NCBI GenBank assembly: GCA_015680685.1
Contig: MNCI01018161.1
Location: 966,180-1,028,179, forward strand
Origin: Gnetum montanum
Lineage: Eukaryota > Streptophyta > Gnetopsida > Gnetales > Gnetaceae
Direction: 5' to 3'
Length of the DNA stretch: 62,000 nt
Both the position numbers and the translations under genes were made by a program. The notes below the pieces were generated by a model. It was not told the DNA's origin. It searched no databases and saw only the letters and a list, made by a program, of their open reading frames with translations. Numbering within the stretch: the stretch's first letter is position 1; every line of letters starts with the position of its first letter. Positions 31,790 to 43,523 of this stretch are shown piece by piece.

Positions 31790-33608
31790 TAAATCTATGA
31801 AAGAAAAGTGGTTTAGTGATTTCCCATTGCTACTATATCAAAAAGATGATGGAGAATCCTTCTCTATAAAATGAAATTCATCTCTTTGAATTTAGTAGAG
31901 GAGGTCAAAACTAGAACCAGCAAGAATGGATCTAATGAAAAAGGAGGATCTAAAGAGGGAAATCATGGTAGGGATGCAGAAAAAAAAAGAGCATGATCAT
32001 GGATATAGTCAATGAAGAGGGGGTAGTAGGCACCATGATGATGCTAGTTCTTCCTCCCCTTTACCATTGTCATCATCATCTTCTTCTTCTAGCTTTGACC
32101 ACAACCATAGGAGGCATGACCATGATGGAGGTAATTGATGAGACTAAAATGATTAAAAGGACTACTAGGCAAGTAAAGACCAAGGGTGTAGGTATTCAAG
32201 AGAGACCCATTTCCATGAACAAAGGGGTAGCAGAGGGCATTGTAGGCAACAAAATCAAGGCCTTAATGAGCCTTTGCTTACTACCAAGATTATGCTAAAC
32301 ATTAAATAGGTAGTATGAATTCCTACAAGGCATGTAAAAGATAGTTAAATCAAAAAGCTAGACATGAAAAATATCCCTCAATTAGAAGGATATAACTTAG
32401 ATCCGTAGAACCATCTCCAAGATTTTCAAGATGCATGTGCCTTGTAGAAGATAGAAAATAAATGGTGAAAGCTTAAGTTGTTTCAAATAACACTCATTAA
32501 AGAAGCAAAAAACTAGTACTAGTTCTTAGAACTAAAATTTATTAGATGATGGAGTATAATGCTTGAATTGTTGAATGAAAAATATCAAACATACTCTAGA
32601 GTTTCCAGCATGAGAAGGTAGATCCAAAGATGGAAATAAGAAATGAACGAATCCTTGGATTCTACAGTTGGCTAATACTATTTCTTATTGCACAAATGTC
32701 CTAGCCATGATTATTCTCAATAAGACCAACATGACCACATTGTAGATGGGGTTCAATTTGAAATAAGGAGAACCCTTGGAGTCTATGCCCAAGGGTGATT
32801 GTTAAAATTAAGCATCAAATCCAAAGATTGATTGAGCAAGTATCTAGAGAGGAAGGAGAATTACAAAAATGAGAAATTGTAGAGGAGTATAACTATGATC
32901 TTTCTATTCTCAACAGGGAGGTTTGATTCTATAATAGTGAGAAAGAATCCATACTTGATGAGGTGGTGAATAGGAAAACCTTTCCTCTTCAAAAATTTCA
33001 ATTTGAAATTATGGCTAAGGTTGATTAGTTATGAGACTCCATGAATAGAAAATTTCAAGTTGTCTTAAAAATTGTTGAAGAGTCTAAGAAATAAAGTAGT
33101 GGCTATGAGCATAGGAGGCATAAGGAAGTTGAACATGCCTATCAAAGAGATAAGGGAAAGATTGCTATAATAAAGGAGGTTGTAGGAAGTGGATCAGATT
33201 ATGACAGTGGGTGTGACATCTAGCACTATAAACATCCTAGGGGATGTTATCTTATTGTGTTGGACTTATAGGAATATGGGGCGTATGCCTTGAATCCATG
33301 ACTAGCACAAGGAAAAATACTCAGAATCTTACCTTATCCTCAAGGTAATTCTAGGTAGTTCCACTAGCAAAAATAGTATTATCTAAGTGGAAATCCACTA
33401 AAATCATATAATTAGTATCAATACTTGTAGCAACCATAGTCATGGGCACTAGCACTGCTAAGGCAAAAATACCCTTATAGACACCTAATCCATATGGGTA
33501 CTACCTTTAGCAACCCTTATCTCTATGTGACTCTTCTAGTCATGTTTCTACTTTCCAATCTCACTACCATCCTTCTAATTATTATTGAACTCATTCTTCA
33601 CATGTAGG
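31790..33608 (+). pseudogene. gag: Gag of element 3, decayed and interrupted
   Basis: One mostly continuous frame with DMKNIPQLEGYNLDP, a NHLQDFQDACAL segment, KLKLFQITLIKEAKN and SIMLELLNEKYQTYS (32350-32590), followed by further Gag text and a Tyr/Ser/His/Pro-rich tail. Stops are mainly TAG, with some TGA and TAA, at Gln and Trp positions. It aligns with the minus-strand Gag remnant of element 6. The frame is cut at 33608 by the solo LTR and resumes at 36095 in the same reading frame once the LTR and one GTAGG are removed. The short open frame 31993-32298 is in a different frame and is not the product. Confidence 0.65.
33604..33608 (+). repeat. Target site duplication of the solo LTR, left copy
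   Basis: GTAGG; the right copy is at 36090-36094. Deleting the insertion plus one copy restores the Gag frame (TCTTCACATGTAGGAAGGGA). Confidence 0.88.
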
Positions 33609-34807
33609 TGTTGGCGACCGTTCGGGACGCGACCGCCAACGAGTGTCCTCAAACAGGATTTAGGTGCCTGCTGGTCTCTGGCAACACCAAGGCCCAGATA
33701 CCTCCAAATAAATCAGTAGTTAATGTGAGTATGTGTGTGTGCTGTTGCGGCGTGTGGTTGTGTAAAATGTAACAATTGCGTTGTGTGTGAACTACAAATG
33801 ACTTACTTTAAAGAGATTCAGCCAACTTTGCCAAGTACTGTGAGTTCTTGAAAATTTCCTATTTTGTTCAACTGCCTAGTCTACGCGGTCCTTATAATAC
33901 CTACTTGTAACAAATAAAATTTTGCAAAAACATTTGAGCACAACTCCGCAATCTACTCCTAATTTTCCCCAGAGAAAGAGATAGTTCCACAAGAAAACTA
34001 GAAATAGAGCAAGATTCGATGGAAATAAGCAGAAAAGAAAAGAAAGCAGATTTGTGTAGACCTCAAATATTTAAACAAGGTAAAATGACACGAGTAAACA
34101 CTTCGCAATAAAGCTATCCCAAATTCAATATCTACGAATTGTTCAAACTTCCAAGGCTCAAACAAGCAATATCTTCAAGACAATCCTATTATGCTACCAA
34201 AAATTGCTGCGTAAACTACCACGTACGAGACTCCATTTTGACTAGATAATAGATGTCAACGATTGCATTCAAACAGAACCTTTAAAAGACTTGACAATTT
34301 CTGATTGAAATACCACGAGAATTCACTTTAAAGATAAAAAGAAGCTATTCTGGTCCCATCAAAATACCAAAGATTTTCTGAACCCTCTCGACTACTGAAT
34401 TGTTCAACGGCGTGACTACAAACAGAGGCTCTCTTACAACAATCCCAATAGCAGTTCCCACACGTTGCACAATAACGAAATTTACTACTAAAATGCTCTT
34501 AAGGCTTTTAAACACAAGCGCTTCTATGGCAAAATTTTAATAGAAATTTCTATCGGGCAACAAGAACAATAAGAGCAATCTAAAAATCCCAAAATTACTT
34601 GCCAAGGATGATACTATCTAAACCACTAGCTAAGCAATTTAAACAAAACAAAAAATGAAATGCATAACTCACAGGACCATGACAAAGAGGCTGAAATCTT
34701 TATTCTAGCAAGCCATCTTGCAAACAATCTTCTTTACAAATCTTCCAAGTGTGATGATGATGCTCCTTCTTGATGTGTGATGATCTTTCCTCCTTGACCC
34801 TTGAAGC

Positions 34808-34817
34808 CTATTTATAG
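34808..34817 (-). promoter_or_regulatory. TATA box of the solo LTR
   Basis: The minus strand reads CCTATAAATAGG, about 220 bases downstream (in LTR sense) of the 21-bp repeat array. Confidence 0.6.
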
Positions 34818-35030
34818 GATTCCAAGGTAGGTAGGGAAGTTACATTTTCAAAAATATTTTAAAAATATCTCACCTAACTTCTCTCCCAAGTAACTTGGCC
34901 AACCAATTAGGAGATTACTTGGCCAACAAGTTAGGAGGTTACTTGCCCAACAAGTTAGGTAAGTTACAACAACTTTGGGTGGTTTCAACCACAAAAGAGA
35001 TAAAAATGCTGCATCTGACACGTGTCCCAT

Positions 35031-35381
35031 GTAGTTGCCAAGTGTCTTCATGCAGTTGCCAAGTGTCTTCATGTAGTTGCCAAGTGTCTTCATGTAGTTG
35101 CCAAGTGTCTTCATGCAGTTGCCAAGTGTCTTCATGTAGTTGCCAAGTGTCTTCATGCAGTTGCCAAGTGTCTTCATGTAGTTGCCAAGTGTCTTCATGC
35201 AGTTGCCAAGTGTCTTCATGTAGTTGCCAAGTGTCTTCATGCAGTTGCCAAGTGTCTTCATGTAGTTGCCAAGTGTCTTCATGCAGTTGCCAAGTGTCTT
35301 CATGTAGTTGCCAAGTGTCTTCATGCAGTTGCCAAGTGTCTTCATTCATTTGCCAAGTGTCTTCATTTAGTTGCCAAGTGT
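35031..35381. repeat. Seventeen 21-bp tandem repeats in U3 of the solo LTR
   Basis: The unit is AGTTGCCAAGTGTCTTCATG plus C or T. Units are almost identical; the last two differ (ATTC, ATTT). The final base alternates C and T over most of the array, indicating growth by a 42-bp dimer. The array is bracketed by GACACGTGTCCCAT at 35018 and 35408, which contains the G-box core CACGTG. Because the unit length is a multiple of three, several frames stay open across it, but these are not genes. Confidence 0.95.
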
Positions 35382-36089
35382 TCACCATGGAGAGAAACAA
35401 GTTGCAGTTGACACGTGTCCCATTTAGTTGACAAGTGGCCATTGTGGAGATAAAGAGGTTGTAGTTGACAAGTGGCCTTTGTGGTGGTTATAACCACCAT
35501 TTCAATTGACAAGTGTTCAATTCTCATAGGACTTTGAACAATTGTTGCATAAATTCCCTTTTTAAATCAATATTATATTTTATTGTTATTTATATCATAG
35601 TAGTAGAGATAATAACCATGGATTTGATGCATGGGTTGATATATAAATATATGTATGCGTATACAACCGAATGCATAAGTGGAGTTGTACTCTCACATTT
35701 TAATTTGTGGCACCTCGAATGTAATCCCAGTTATATCAAGGCCGATTCCATATTCATCTTCTCTGCACTTTATTACAGAAAAAGTAACTAGAGCTACTCT
35801 ATCATAAGCTAGAGAGATATCTACAATTGATACACCATTTTCTTTTGACTCTAGATAAACCCTCATGCCAACATTCCCAATTGCAATGTCATTATCCCTT
35901 GATTTTCAAAACATTCAATTCAGCAACATTTTCATTTCTATTCCAACTTCATGGTTAATTAACTGTTGCAGAATTCTTTACAAGAAAGAACATAATCCTC
36001 CTTGAACAGTTTCAGTTCATTAGGATTCTGTACCTCACCATTTGCAAATAAGTCCACCTGTTCCATGAAATGGTAAAAATGTGCCAATA

Positions 36090-36094
36090 GTAGG
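36090..36094 (+). repeat. Target site duplication of the solo LTR, right copy
   Basis: GTAGG directly after GCCAATA; identical to 33604-33608. Confidence 0.88.
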
Positions 36095-37100
36095 AAGGGA
36101 TACCACCTTTTACCCTTATCATCCTCTTGTTCCTACACATCTTCCTCCTTTCTCAACACAATTACCACTTTCTCTATATATGTAGGATGAACTCTCAACT
36201 CAACTACAATAATGCAATGCCACTAGGGCCATTAATCTACAACTAATTCATCAACTGAGTGATTTAGATACTTAATCAAAGATAAGACCTTTCTTTTGAC
36301 CCCATAGTCCACCTAATCCCTTGCATACACCTATAGTTGGCAATCCTATGTCTCCATGTCCTTCTATATCAACTTCCTTTGAGTCCCCTTCAAACCAAAC
36401 ATTGCCTAGGACTCATACTATGATTCTTACTCATGTTGTATCTGATTAGATCTATGCTAGAAACCTTTCAAGAAAATTAGCTAATCCTAGGAGTCCTCTT
36501 ATTTATTTGTAGATTAGTGAGAATGAATCATGCAAAGCTCTTCTTAACTCAGATTCTGATGATAATCTAATTTCTTATGAGATGTATACTACATGGAACC
36601 TACCTCCTCTCAAGGAGAGAAACATCAAATTAGAATTAGTAGACTAGTCCATCACTATTCTATTAGGACTAGTAGAAGACATTATAACCACTATCTATGG
36701 TTGATCTTATCCTACTAATTTCCTAGTGATCAAGGTGGAGAACTAGAAAGGGGACTTCCCAATCATCATGGAAATGGCATGGCTAAGCATCATTGATGAA
36801 AAAATGGGCATTAGAGATCTTTTCCTGGAAATATCTAGAGAAAATGCATTCAAAAAGATCAAGAATAAGTGAGTTCCATGCATTGCATACAACAATACAG
36901 GGTGCAATTATGTGTAGAAACTTTGGGTAATGAAATAAGCATCCATCTCTACATGCACGAAATTTGCATGAGAAGTTGATACTCAAAAGTGTCTATACAT
37001 AGTAGCCATAAAACAAGAGGCTACCTAGTGGCTGACTGCTAATTTTGAGAATAGCACTCTTTGCATAGAACCTACTGAGAGCCTCACATGTGCATATGTC
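36095..37100 (+). pseudogene. Gag tail and protease of element 3
   Basis: The frame resumes in a Pro/Ser/Gln-rich Gag tail, then a protease-like stretch. SDSDDNLISYEMY (near 36549-36590) stands where the active site D(S/T)G should be, the catalytic residues apparently changed by G-to-A. Next come NIKLELVD..SI (about 36630), LGLVEDIITTIYG (36665), PTNFLVIKVEN (36715) and a last strand PIIMEMAWLS, matching the order of an Athila protease. Stops are mostly TAG. Confidence 0.55.
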
Positions 37101-38740
37101 ATAGGCATGGATGAACTAGAGCAATTTCATTATGAACTCTTTGATGACACAAATGATAATACCTACTCGAAAGAGTTAAAAATTCTTGAAAATTTCAAGC
37201 AAGAGCCTCTTGAATTAAAAACTCTATCGACAGGCATGGAATATGTGTTATTAAAAAATGGAAAGCTAGTAATAATAAATGCCAATCTTACTCTAGAATA
37301 GAAAAATATGTTGTTAAAAGTGGTTGAAAATGGTCAACAACCTTTGCCTAGTCATATCCTAAACTTAGAGGGATTGATCTTAGGATATGCCAGCATCATA
37401 TCTACATAGATCTAACCATGAAGCCAAAGAGACAACCATAAAGGTGATTAAACCCCAAACTAACATAGATCATCAAGAAGGAAATCTAACAACTCCTCAA
37501 GGTGGGATTTATCTATCCCATTGTAGATAGTGAGTGGGTTAGTCCACTCATTATTGTGACCAAGAAAGATGGCAAGTGGTGGGTCTACATTGATATTTGG
37601 CTACTAAATATGGAAACATTCAAGGATCATTTCCCATTGCCATTTGTTAATCAAGTGTTAGACACAATATCTAGGCATTGCAACTATAGTTTTCTGGATG
37701 TTTATAGTGGCTATAACCAAATCTAGATCATGCTAGATGACCAAGCCAAAACAACATTCATAAGTCCCTGGTAGAATTTTTCATATCACAATATGCCTTT
37801 TGGTCTATGCAATTCCCTTGCTACATTCTAATTCTTGGTCCTTAGCATTTTTCAATAGTAGATTGGTAGCGGTATGTAATTCTTCATGGATTACTTCTCC
37901 ACCTATGGAGCTACATTTGAGCAATCCTTGGACCTCCTTAAGTAGGTGCTAAAATAATGTGTTGAAATGAACTTATGGATTAATTAGTAGAAAAGAAATC
38001 TGATGATCCAAGAGGGCATTGTGTTGGGGCAAAGAATATCACAAGAAGAAATTGAGGTTGATCCTAAAAAAATAGGGGTCATCCAAGGAATAACCCATCA
38101 ACCAGAAACTATCAAAGATGTTTCATCATTCCTTAGACATACTAGCTATTATTGGTCATTCATAGATAATCTCTCTAATATTGGAAAATCATTGGTTAAA
38201 CTGACAAAGAAAGATATCCCATTTTTCTAGACCATAAAATGTGAAAATGCATTTCAACAATTGAAGGAGAAACTTGTAAAAACTCCAATTCTACAAGTAC
38301 CCAACTAGTCTAAACCATTTCATATCATGATGGATGCATCAAATTATGCTTGGGGAGCTCTGCTTATATATATGGACTACAAGAAATATCTATATTACTT
38401 TCACTATGCAAGTTAAAGCATTGTGGGAGCACAACTGAACTGCATCACCACAAAAAGAAAATTGATGGTAGTGGTGTTTACTCTATAGAAGTTCAAGCAT
38501 TATATGCTTGGATACAAAGTGTTTCTGCACATAGACCACAATGTCATCTACTTCCTAATGGATAATCTAGTGGTAAGCCCTCATGTTATATAGTGGTTGG
38601 TAATTTTATAGGAATTTGATCTTATGATGGTAGATTAAAAGGGCACTGAGAATGTGGTTACTAGTCACTTTTCTTCATTGAGATGGATCAACAAAGAGGA
38701 GGAAATCCCACTATCTAATATGTTTCCTAATAAACTCCTC
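37101..38740 (+). pseudogene. Reverse transcriptase and RNase H of element 3 (Athila type)
   Basis: A linker (ELKTLSTGMEYVLLKNGK, 37212-37265) leads to RT: GFIYPIVDSEWVSP (37505), TKKDGKWWVYID (37559), FKDHFPLPFVNQVLDT (37620), a SGYNQI strand (37706), MPFGLCNSLATF (37794) and a VLGQRIS thumb (38024). The KDHFPLPF..Q.LD and FGLCN wording is typical of the Athila lineage. The catalytic (Y/F)xDD box has become MDYF (near 37885). RNase H text follows (DASNYAWGAL 38331, FKHYMLGYKVFLHIDHN 38490, with a frame change near 38400). Several TAG stops. Confidence 0.8.
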
Positions 38741-40236
38741 TTTTCTAGGATATAACTAAGCAATTACCCACTAAGCCTAAATGGTATGATGGCATTCTCA
38801 CCTATCTTCGCATCCAGGAGATGTGACAAGGGTTGGACCACTAGGAGAAACAACAATTTATTTACCAAGTAAAACACTTCATAGAGATCAATGGACATCT
38901 CTACAAGGTGTGCATCGATGGCCTAGTTCATTGGTATTTTTGTGATGTTAATCAACTACATGTTCTCCAAGATTCTCATGAAGGTCCTTGTGGGGGCCAC
39001 TATGTTGGGAGATGCATAGCCATTAAAATCTTGATTGTAAGGTATTATTGACCAACAATATTTAGGGATGCTCATCAATATGCCCATTCTTGTGAATATT
39101 TCCAGTGAGATGATGGAATGACTACTCAAATGAAGGGACCTCAATAGTGAATCCAACCATTGGAACCCTTCAGCATCTAGGCCATTGATTTTATGGATCC
39201 CATCATGCCTATGTCAAATGGAAAGTTGTACATCATAGTCACTATTGATGATTGTATGAAATGAGTAGAAGTAGTAGTCATAACCAACTATACATCTACT
39301 ATTGCTAAGTTTATATAAAAAAACATTATAAACAAGTTTGGTATGCCACATGCATTAATTTCTGATAATGGACCTCACTTTATAGGTACTACCTTTTGGA
39401 AGCTTATGTAACACTTGGGGGTTGAACACAAACAAACAACACCCTGCCACCCCCAAGCCAATGATCAAGTTGAGGTTACAAATAGGAAAATCACAAATAT
39501 ACCAAATAGAACTATATGCAAATATAGGAAATATTGGACCAAAAAACTCAATAATGCTCTTTGGGCCTACCACTCAGCATGAAAACTTCCTATAGGCTAT
39601 TCTACTTATGAGTTGGTGTATGGAAAACTACCAACACTTCCTATTTAATCTCAGCTTCATACACTTTCAACAACCTATGATATTGACCTTAACTTAAGTC
39701 TAGCACAAAAGGAAAGATTAATGAATCTCCACTTGCTAGAAAAAAACCAATTGGTCACCCTGTCATCTAACAAGTTGCATAAGGCATTTAACAAACAGTT
39801 TCATGATCTTAAAATTAGAAAAGTTAAATTTCAATTATGAGATAAGGTCCTCTACTAGAATCCCACACATGTACCTCAATGAACTAAGTTCTAGACATTG
39901 TGGGAATAACGTTATATAATTTATGAAACTTTTTTTTCTAGAGCCATGATGATCAACAAACCTATAGGAAATACATTGTTAACATACAACAAGTCAAACC
40001 TTTCCACAAGAATTGACCAGCTAATACAACAAATGTCTTATCAGATGGACAACCGAGCTCAATATTTCAGATCTCCTCCTTTCAAATTAGTCATAAGGGA
40101 GATGGCCATTCATGCTAATCATATAACCAACTCCTTAGTTTTTCATATATTTTTTTTACACTTTGCTACTTTTACATCTTTTTCTTTTACACATTCTTTA
40201 TCTTACATCATTTTGTTTTATGTTATTAATTTTTAA
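38741..40236 (+). pseudogene. Integrase of element 3
   Basis: Zinc-binding part with SHEGPCGGHYVG (near 38971) and SCEYFQ, where the second Cys is Tyr. Core: AIDFMDPI (39180), LISDNGPHF (39356) and DQVEVTNR (39464), so D, D, E are retained. C-terminal text continues to about 40160. Many TAG stops and some one-base problems. Not functional. Confidence 0.78.
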
Positions 40237-42081
40237 AAGCTTTTTTTTACAAGATCATTAGTATGTTTTAATCTTCTTAAATATTTTACACTTTCTTATA
40301 TATTTTCCTTTATTTTGGATGTGATTTTCTTATTATGTTTTAATACTAACATGTTGTGTTATCAACTGAGTATAGTGTGTTTAATTGATGTGGGAATGTG
40401 CAATCTAGTTATTTGATTATTAGTGTCTAGATTCTAGCTTTGAATTCTATTATTGATAATTAGGACATGGTTTCTTTTTCATGTAATATGCAGTGAGTCC
40501 ACAACATCCACCCATCTACAAACTCTATGATTGTTCTTCTTCTAAAAGTGTACAGTCTCTTTTTCATTAATAAAACGTTAACGAACTTGTGAATTTGGTA
40601 ATTTTTAAATCTAGAAAGGGTTCAAAGGATTGAATAAGATGTGACTTCAAGGGAATTTGGTATTCTTTGTGCCTTTCTACTTACTTGAGTGCATGTGTGT
40701 TTTCATGAATTTCCTACCATTCTATGTTAACTAATAATAGGAAGTTGAATAAGTCTTTGCATGGTGTGATTCCCATCATTAAAAAAAACAAATAAAATAA
40801 ATAAACAAAAACAACAATAGGAATTCAAAGAACATCCCTTAAACAAAATAAACAGGCTACAATCACTGGCTATGGGACTAGAAAAACATGTTACCCATTC
40901 TTGAAGTTTCCCTTTGACTAAGGCCCTTCCTCACTTCCTAATTCTCTTTTCTTCTCTAATAAGTAATGGTGATTATCCTATGTGGGCATGCTTGTGTCTT
41001 GGGGGGTTGGACTAGTTTTGGAATGATGATGCAATGTCATTGAATGTGTTTGGTTTTGATCTAGACTAACCATGGATCTTATCAACTCATTTAACCATAA
41101 AATTCACAAGGGACTTTATGTAACCTTAATTAGGAACTCCATTCCTCTCTCTCTCTCTCTTCCACCTATGCTTTTCATGTCACACCTCACTATCAATTTT
41201 ATGTTCTTGTTTGATGTCCTAGTTTGATGTGTTAAAATTCTTAGGTAGTTTCTTCCAAGTTTTTGTCTGTAACTCTTCATAACCATTAATCATTGATCGA
41301 GTCCATGAACTCCTCAATTTGAAGTTACACAAGGGTAATAAAAGGCCTATGCCTACTTTGGGGAGGACCCACTTATATATATTTTGGTATGGTTAGTTAA
41401 GTTCTTTACCCTTAGACATCCTTACAATCAAATCCTTTTGTGTACCTCATCAATGGCATCCAATTGTGTGCATTTTCACAACATTTTTCAATGTAATAAT
41501 CTTTTCATTTGTTATGAATTTTTAAATCCTCTTTTAGCATTTCATCATGTTTATAATTTTCCAAATTTAATAATGGATCACTTATCCATTTCACCTATTT
41601 TTTAACTTTCCTACTAACATGATTAATAAAATAAATCCACCTTAATCACAACTTAGCCAAGTGTAACCACCAACTAGACAATGTACTTCAAAGCCATATA
41701 TTACACATTGCACACTAATCCATGATTTTTTTATGATTGTAGTGGAGAAAGTGGACTGGAAGCAGGACTATTTTCACCAACAGATAATCAATAGCACCAT
41801 GTGACAAGGACTATGTATGATCATGGAATCTTCTCACTCACTCTTTAGCTACTAAGAGGAGTTGGATGTCAATTTGTCTAGGGTGTTCACATCTCTTATC
41901 ATGAACATCCAATTTTGTAAAAGGATTGTAATCCATATACTCAAGCACTTAGAATTTATCTATTCCATTTGAGTCAAGTCTGTATGTTAGTCAATAATCC
42001 CATACCTACACAATATTTTGTAAGGAACTTGTTCCTCCTCTTGTTCACTTGAGGACAAGTTTTCATTCAGTCATGGGGGTA
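40237..42081 (+). other. Noncoding 3' region of element 3
   Basis: AT-rich. 40860-41760 matches element 4 (11030-12330). At about 41745 the sequence still resembles the start of element 4's extra reading frame, then jumps to the pre-LTR block at 41840, so the frame was deleted. Contains a CT-run at 41148-41160 and the polypurine tract CATGGGGGTA just before 42082. Confidence 0.65.
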
Positions 42082-42903
42082 TGATGAATCATGTTTTGAC
42101 ATGCTTCGCTATTGGATATGCAATATTGAATACTTGATACCAGAGCCCAAGATGTAATGTCGAATATCTAATATCATGGGGTATATGCCGACCTATAAAT
42201 ATAGTGCTTGGGCACATGATTTTAATATTAGTTTTTGCATAGAGTAATGAAGTTCTTGTAGTTTAGTTATTCTAGAGTTAGAATGTTTCTAAGTGCCAAC
42301 AGTAGGAGTCTAAGTGTGTACAGACCTTTATTTGAGCACTGATGTACCTAAGCATAGCAATGTGATGGAAATAAAGACAAGCTCTTTTGATAATCCTTGC
42401 GGCACTGAGAATAGATTAATGTTTCTTTTAATGAATTTATTATTCATGCACTTTAATTAAGCAATTAATTTTTAGTTTTAATAAACACAAGCAAGACCAA
42501 TTTGAGCATACATGTAGCACTTGGCAATCTAGAAATGCTTAATGTTTGGTAACGCAGCAGCACTATATGCATTCAAGATGTGTCTAGAGAGTGGGAATGC
42601 ATACTTGTGTTAGGCTAGCTAGATAGTAGATTAGTTATATATTAAATTCCTCTACCTTTCATTCTTGTTTTAGATGATTTAACTTATAAAATATAAAATG
42701 ATAAAAATCATATAATTTAGTTGCACTGAACCATATACTTGTACCTTTCAAGTGGAACTAAGAAGATAATGATCGTTCCAATTAGATTTCAATTTCTTGA
42801 AATTGATATACTTAAGAAATTAAGCTCTATGGAGTTCGACTGAATCATACATGAATGCTTGAGATTTGTATGGTTAGGTGTAAGGATACCTCTCCACTCA
42901 TCA
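42082..42903 (+). mobile_element. 3' LTR of element 3 (LTR C)
   Basis: Starts TGATGAATCATGTTTTGACA after CATGGGGGTA and ends CTCCACTCATCA. TATA box CTATAAATATAG near 42195. Pairs with LTR B. The 5-bp flanks (ATCAT before LTR B, ATTGT after LTR C) agree at only three positions, so the target duplication is uncertain. Confidence 0.82.
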
Positions 42904-43501
42904 ATTGTCATCGGATGTGAGGAAAATTTCTATTTCTATTCATTTGACTATGATGAGTTTGTCAATGTTCATGTTGATGTCTTTGATTTATTCTATGGGT
43001 TCAATTACTATTTTTATTAAAACCATTTAGTGGAGTTTTATCTCTATACCGCATTTGTCTTTATCAAAACTAGATGTTCAATGGGAAGAGGAATATGAGA
43101 AACTATAAGGGTTACCATGGCTTTAACGATATTCCCCATGGTCCCTTGATTTATCTTTTTTAGGTGTTGAGGAGGTCCTAGGACTTGAGGCCTTCTATAG
43201 TCTAGGACTAACTTCATCTCCTCTAAGGTTTTCTACCTTAGGTGAATGTAGTCTTTGATTGTTGTCAAGATGGTCATGAACATATGAAATCCTTGCATGA
43301 GGTTGGTTACTTCAATTTTCTTCATCATATATCTCATTAGTTTTTCAAAGAATGTTTTCACTATACAATGTATTATCACTTCCTTGTGAAAGAGACATTG
43401 TTTTTAATTAATGATATCTATGATTTAATATTTTCTGAAATATATATCATTAATGCATTTATAGTAATTGTGTATAATATAACTAGTCTAGAGAACTAGC
43501 A
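42904..43501 (-). other. Leader of element 6
   Basis: Lies between LTR C of element 3 and the primer site at 43502-43523; about 600 bases without recognisable protein. It should be the leader and Gag start of the element interrupted by element 3. Confidence 0.45.
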
Positions 43502-43523
43502 CAATCCCTAACAATGGTGCCAA
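43502..43523 (-). promoter_or_regulatory. Primer binding site of element 6
   Basis: The minus strand reads TTGGCACCATTGTTAGGGAT right after the LTR end. It differs by a few transitions from TTGGCGCCGTTGCCGGGGA, the tRNA-Asp site usual in Athila elements. Confidence 0.7.

Larger units (their letters stand above)
33609..36089 (-). mobile_element. Solo LTR (2,481 bp) inserted in Gag of element 3
   Basis: Plus-strand termini are TGTTGGC and GCCAATA, i.e. the usual TGTTGGC..GCCAACA inverted repeat with one C-to-T change. Flanked by 5-bp duplications GTAGG. A TATA box CTATAAATAG on the minus strand (34817-34808) sets the orientation, so U3 lies right of it and holds the 21-bp repeats. No internal genes are present, so this is a solo LTR left by LTR-LTR recombination. 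It keeps more CpG than the surroundings and is probably the younger of the two insertions in element 3. It is a different family from the element 1/2 LTR. Confidence 0.85.
19646..42903 (+). mobile_element. Element 3: Athila-like Ty3/gypsy element with two nested insertions
   Basis: 5' LTR 19646-20496, decayed primer site, leader to 20918, then element 2 (20919-31719) inserted. It continues at 31725 with Gag, is interrupted by a solo LTR (33609-36089), then runs through protease, RT, RNase H and integrase to about 40230, a noncoding 3' block, a purine tract CATGGGGGTA and the 3' LTR 42082-42903. Both insertions are proven by 5-bp duplications and restored continuity. The deduced uninterrupted length is about 9.97 kb, normal for Athila. 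The extra 3' reading frame of element 4 is missing here (jump between about 41760 and 41840). Confidence 0.8.

Noticed and set aside
31993-32298. Open frame of 101 codons near the start of element 3 Gag
   Set aside because: Out of frame with the Gag similarity; a chance frame in decayed sequence.
35031-35381. CRISPR-like array
   Set aside because: Units are contiguous without spacers, and the context is a plant LTR.
34848-35442. Open frames of 130-180 codons on both strands across 34848-35442
   Set aside because: They are produced by the 21-bp tandem array, whose unit is a multiple of three and lacks stops in several frames; no protein family and no start context.
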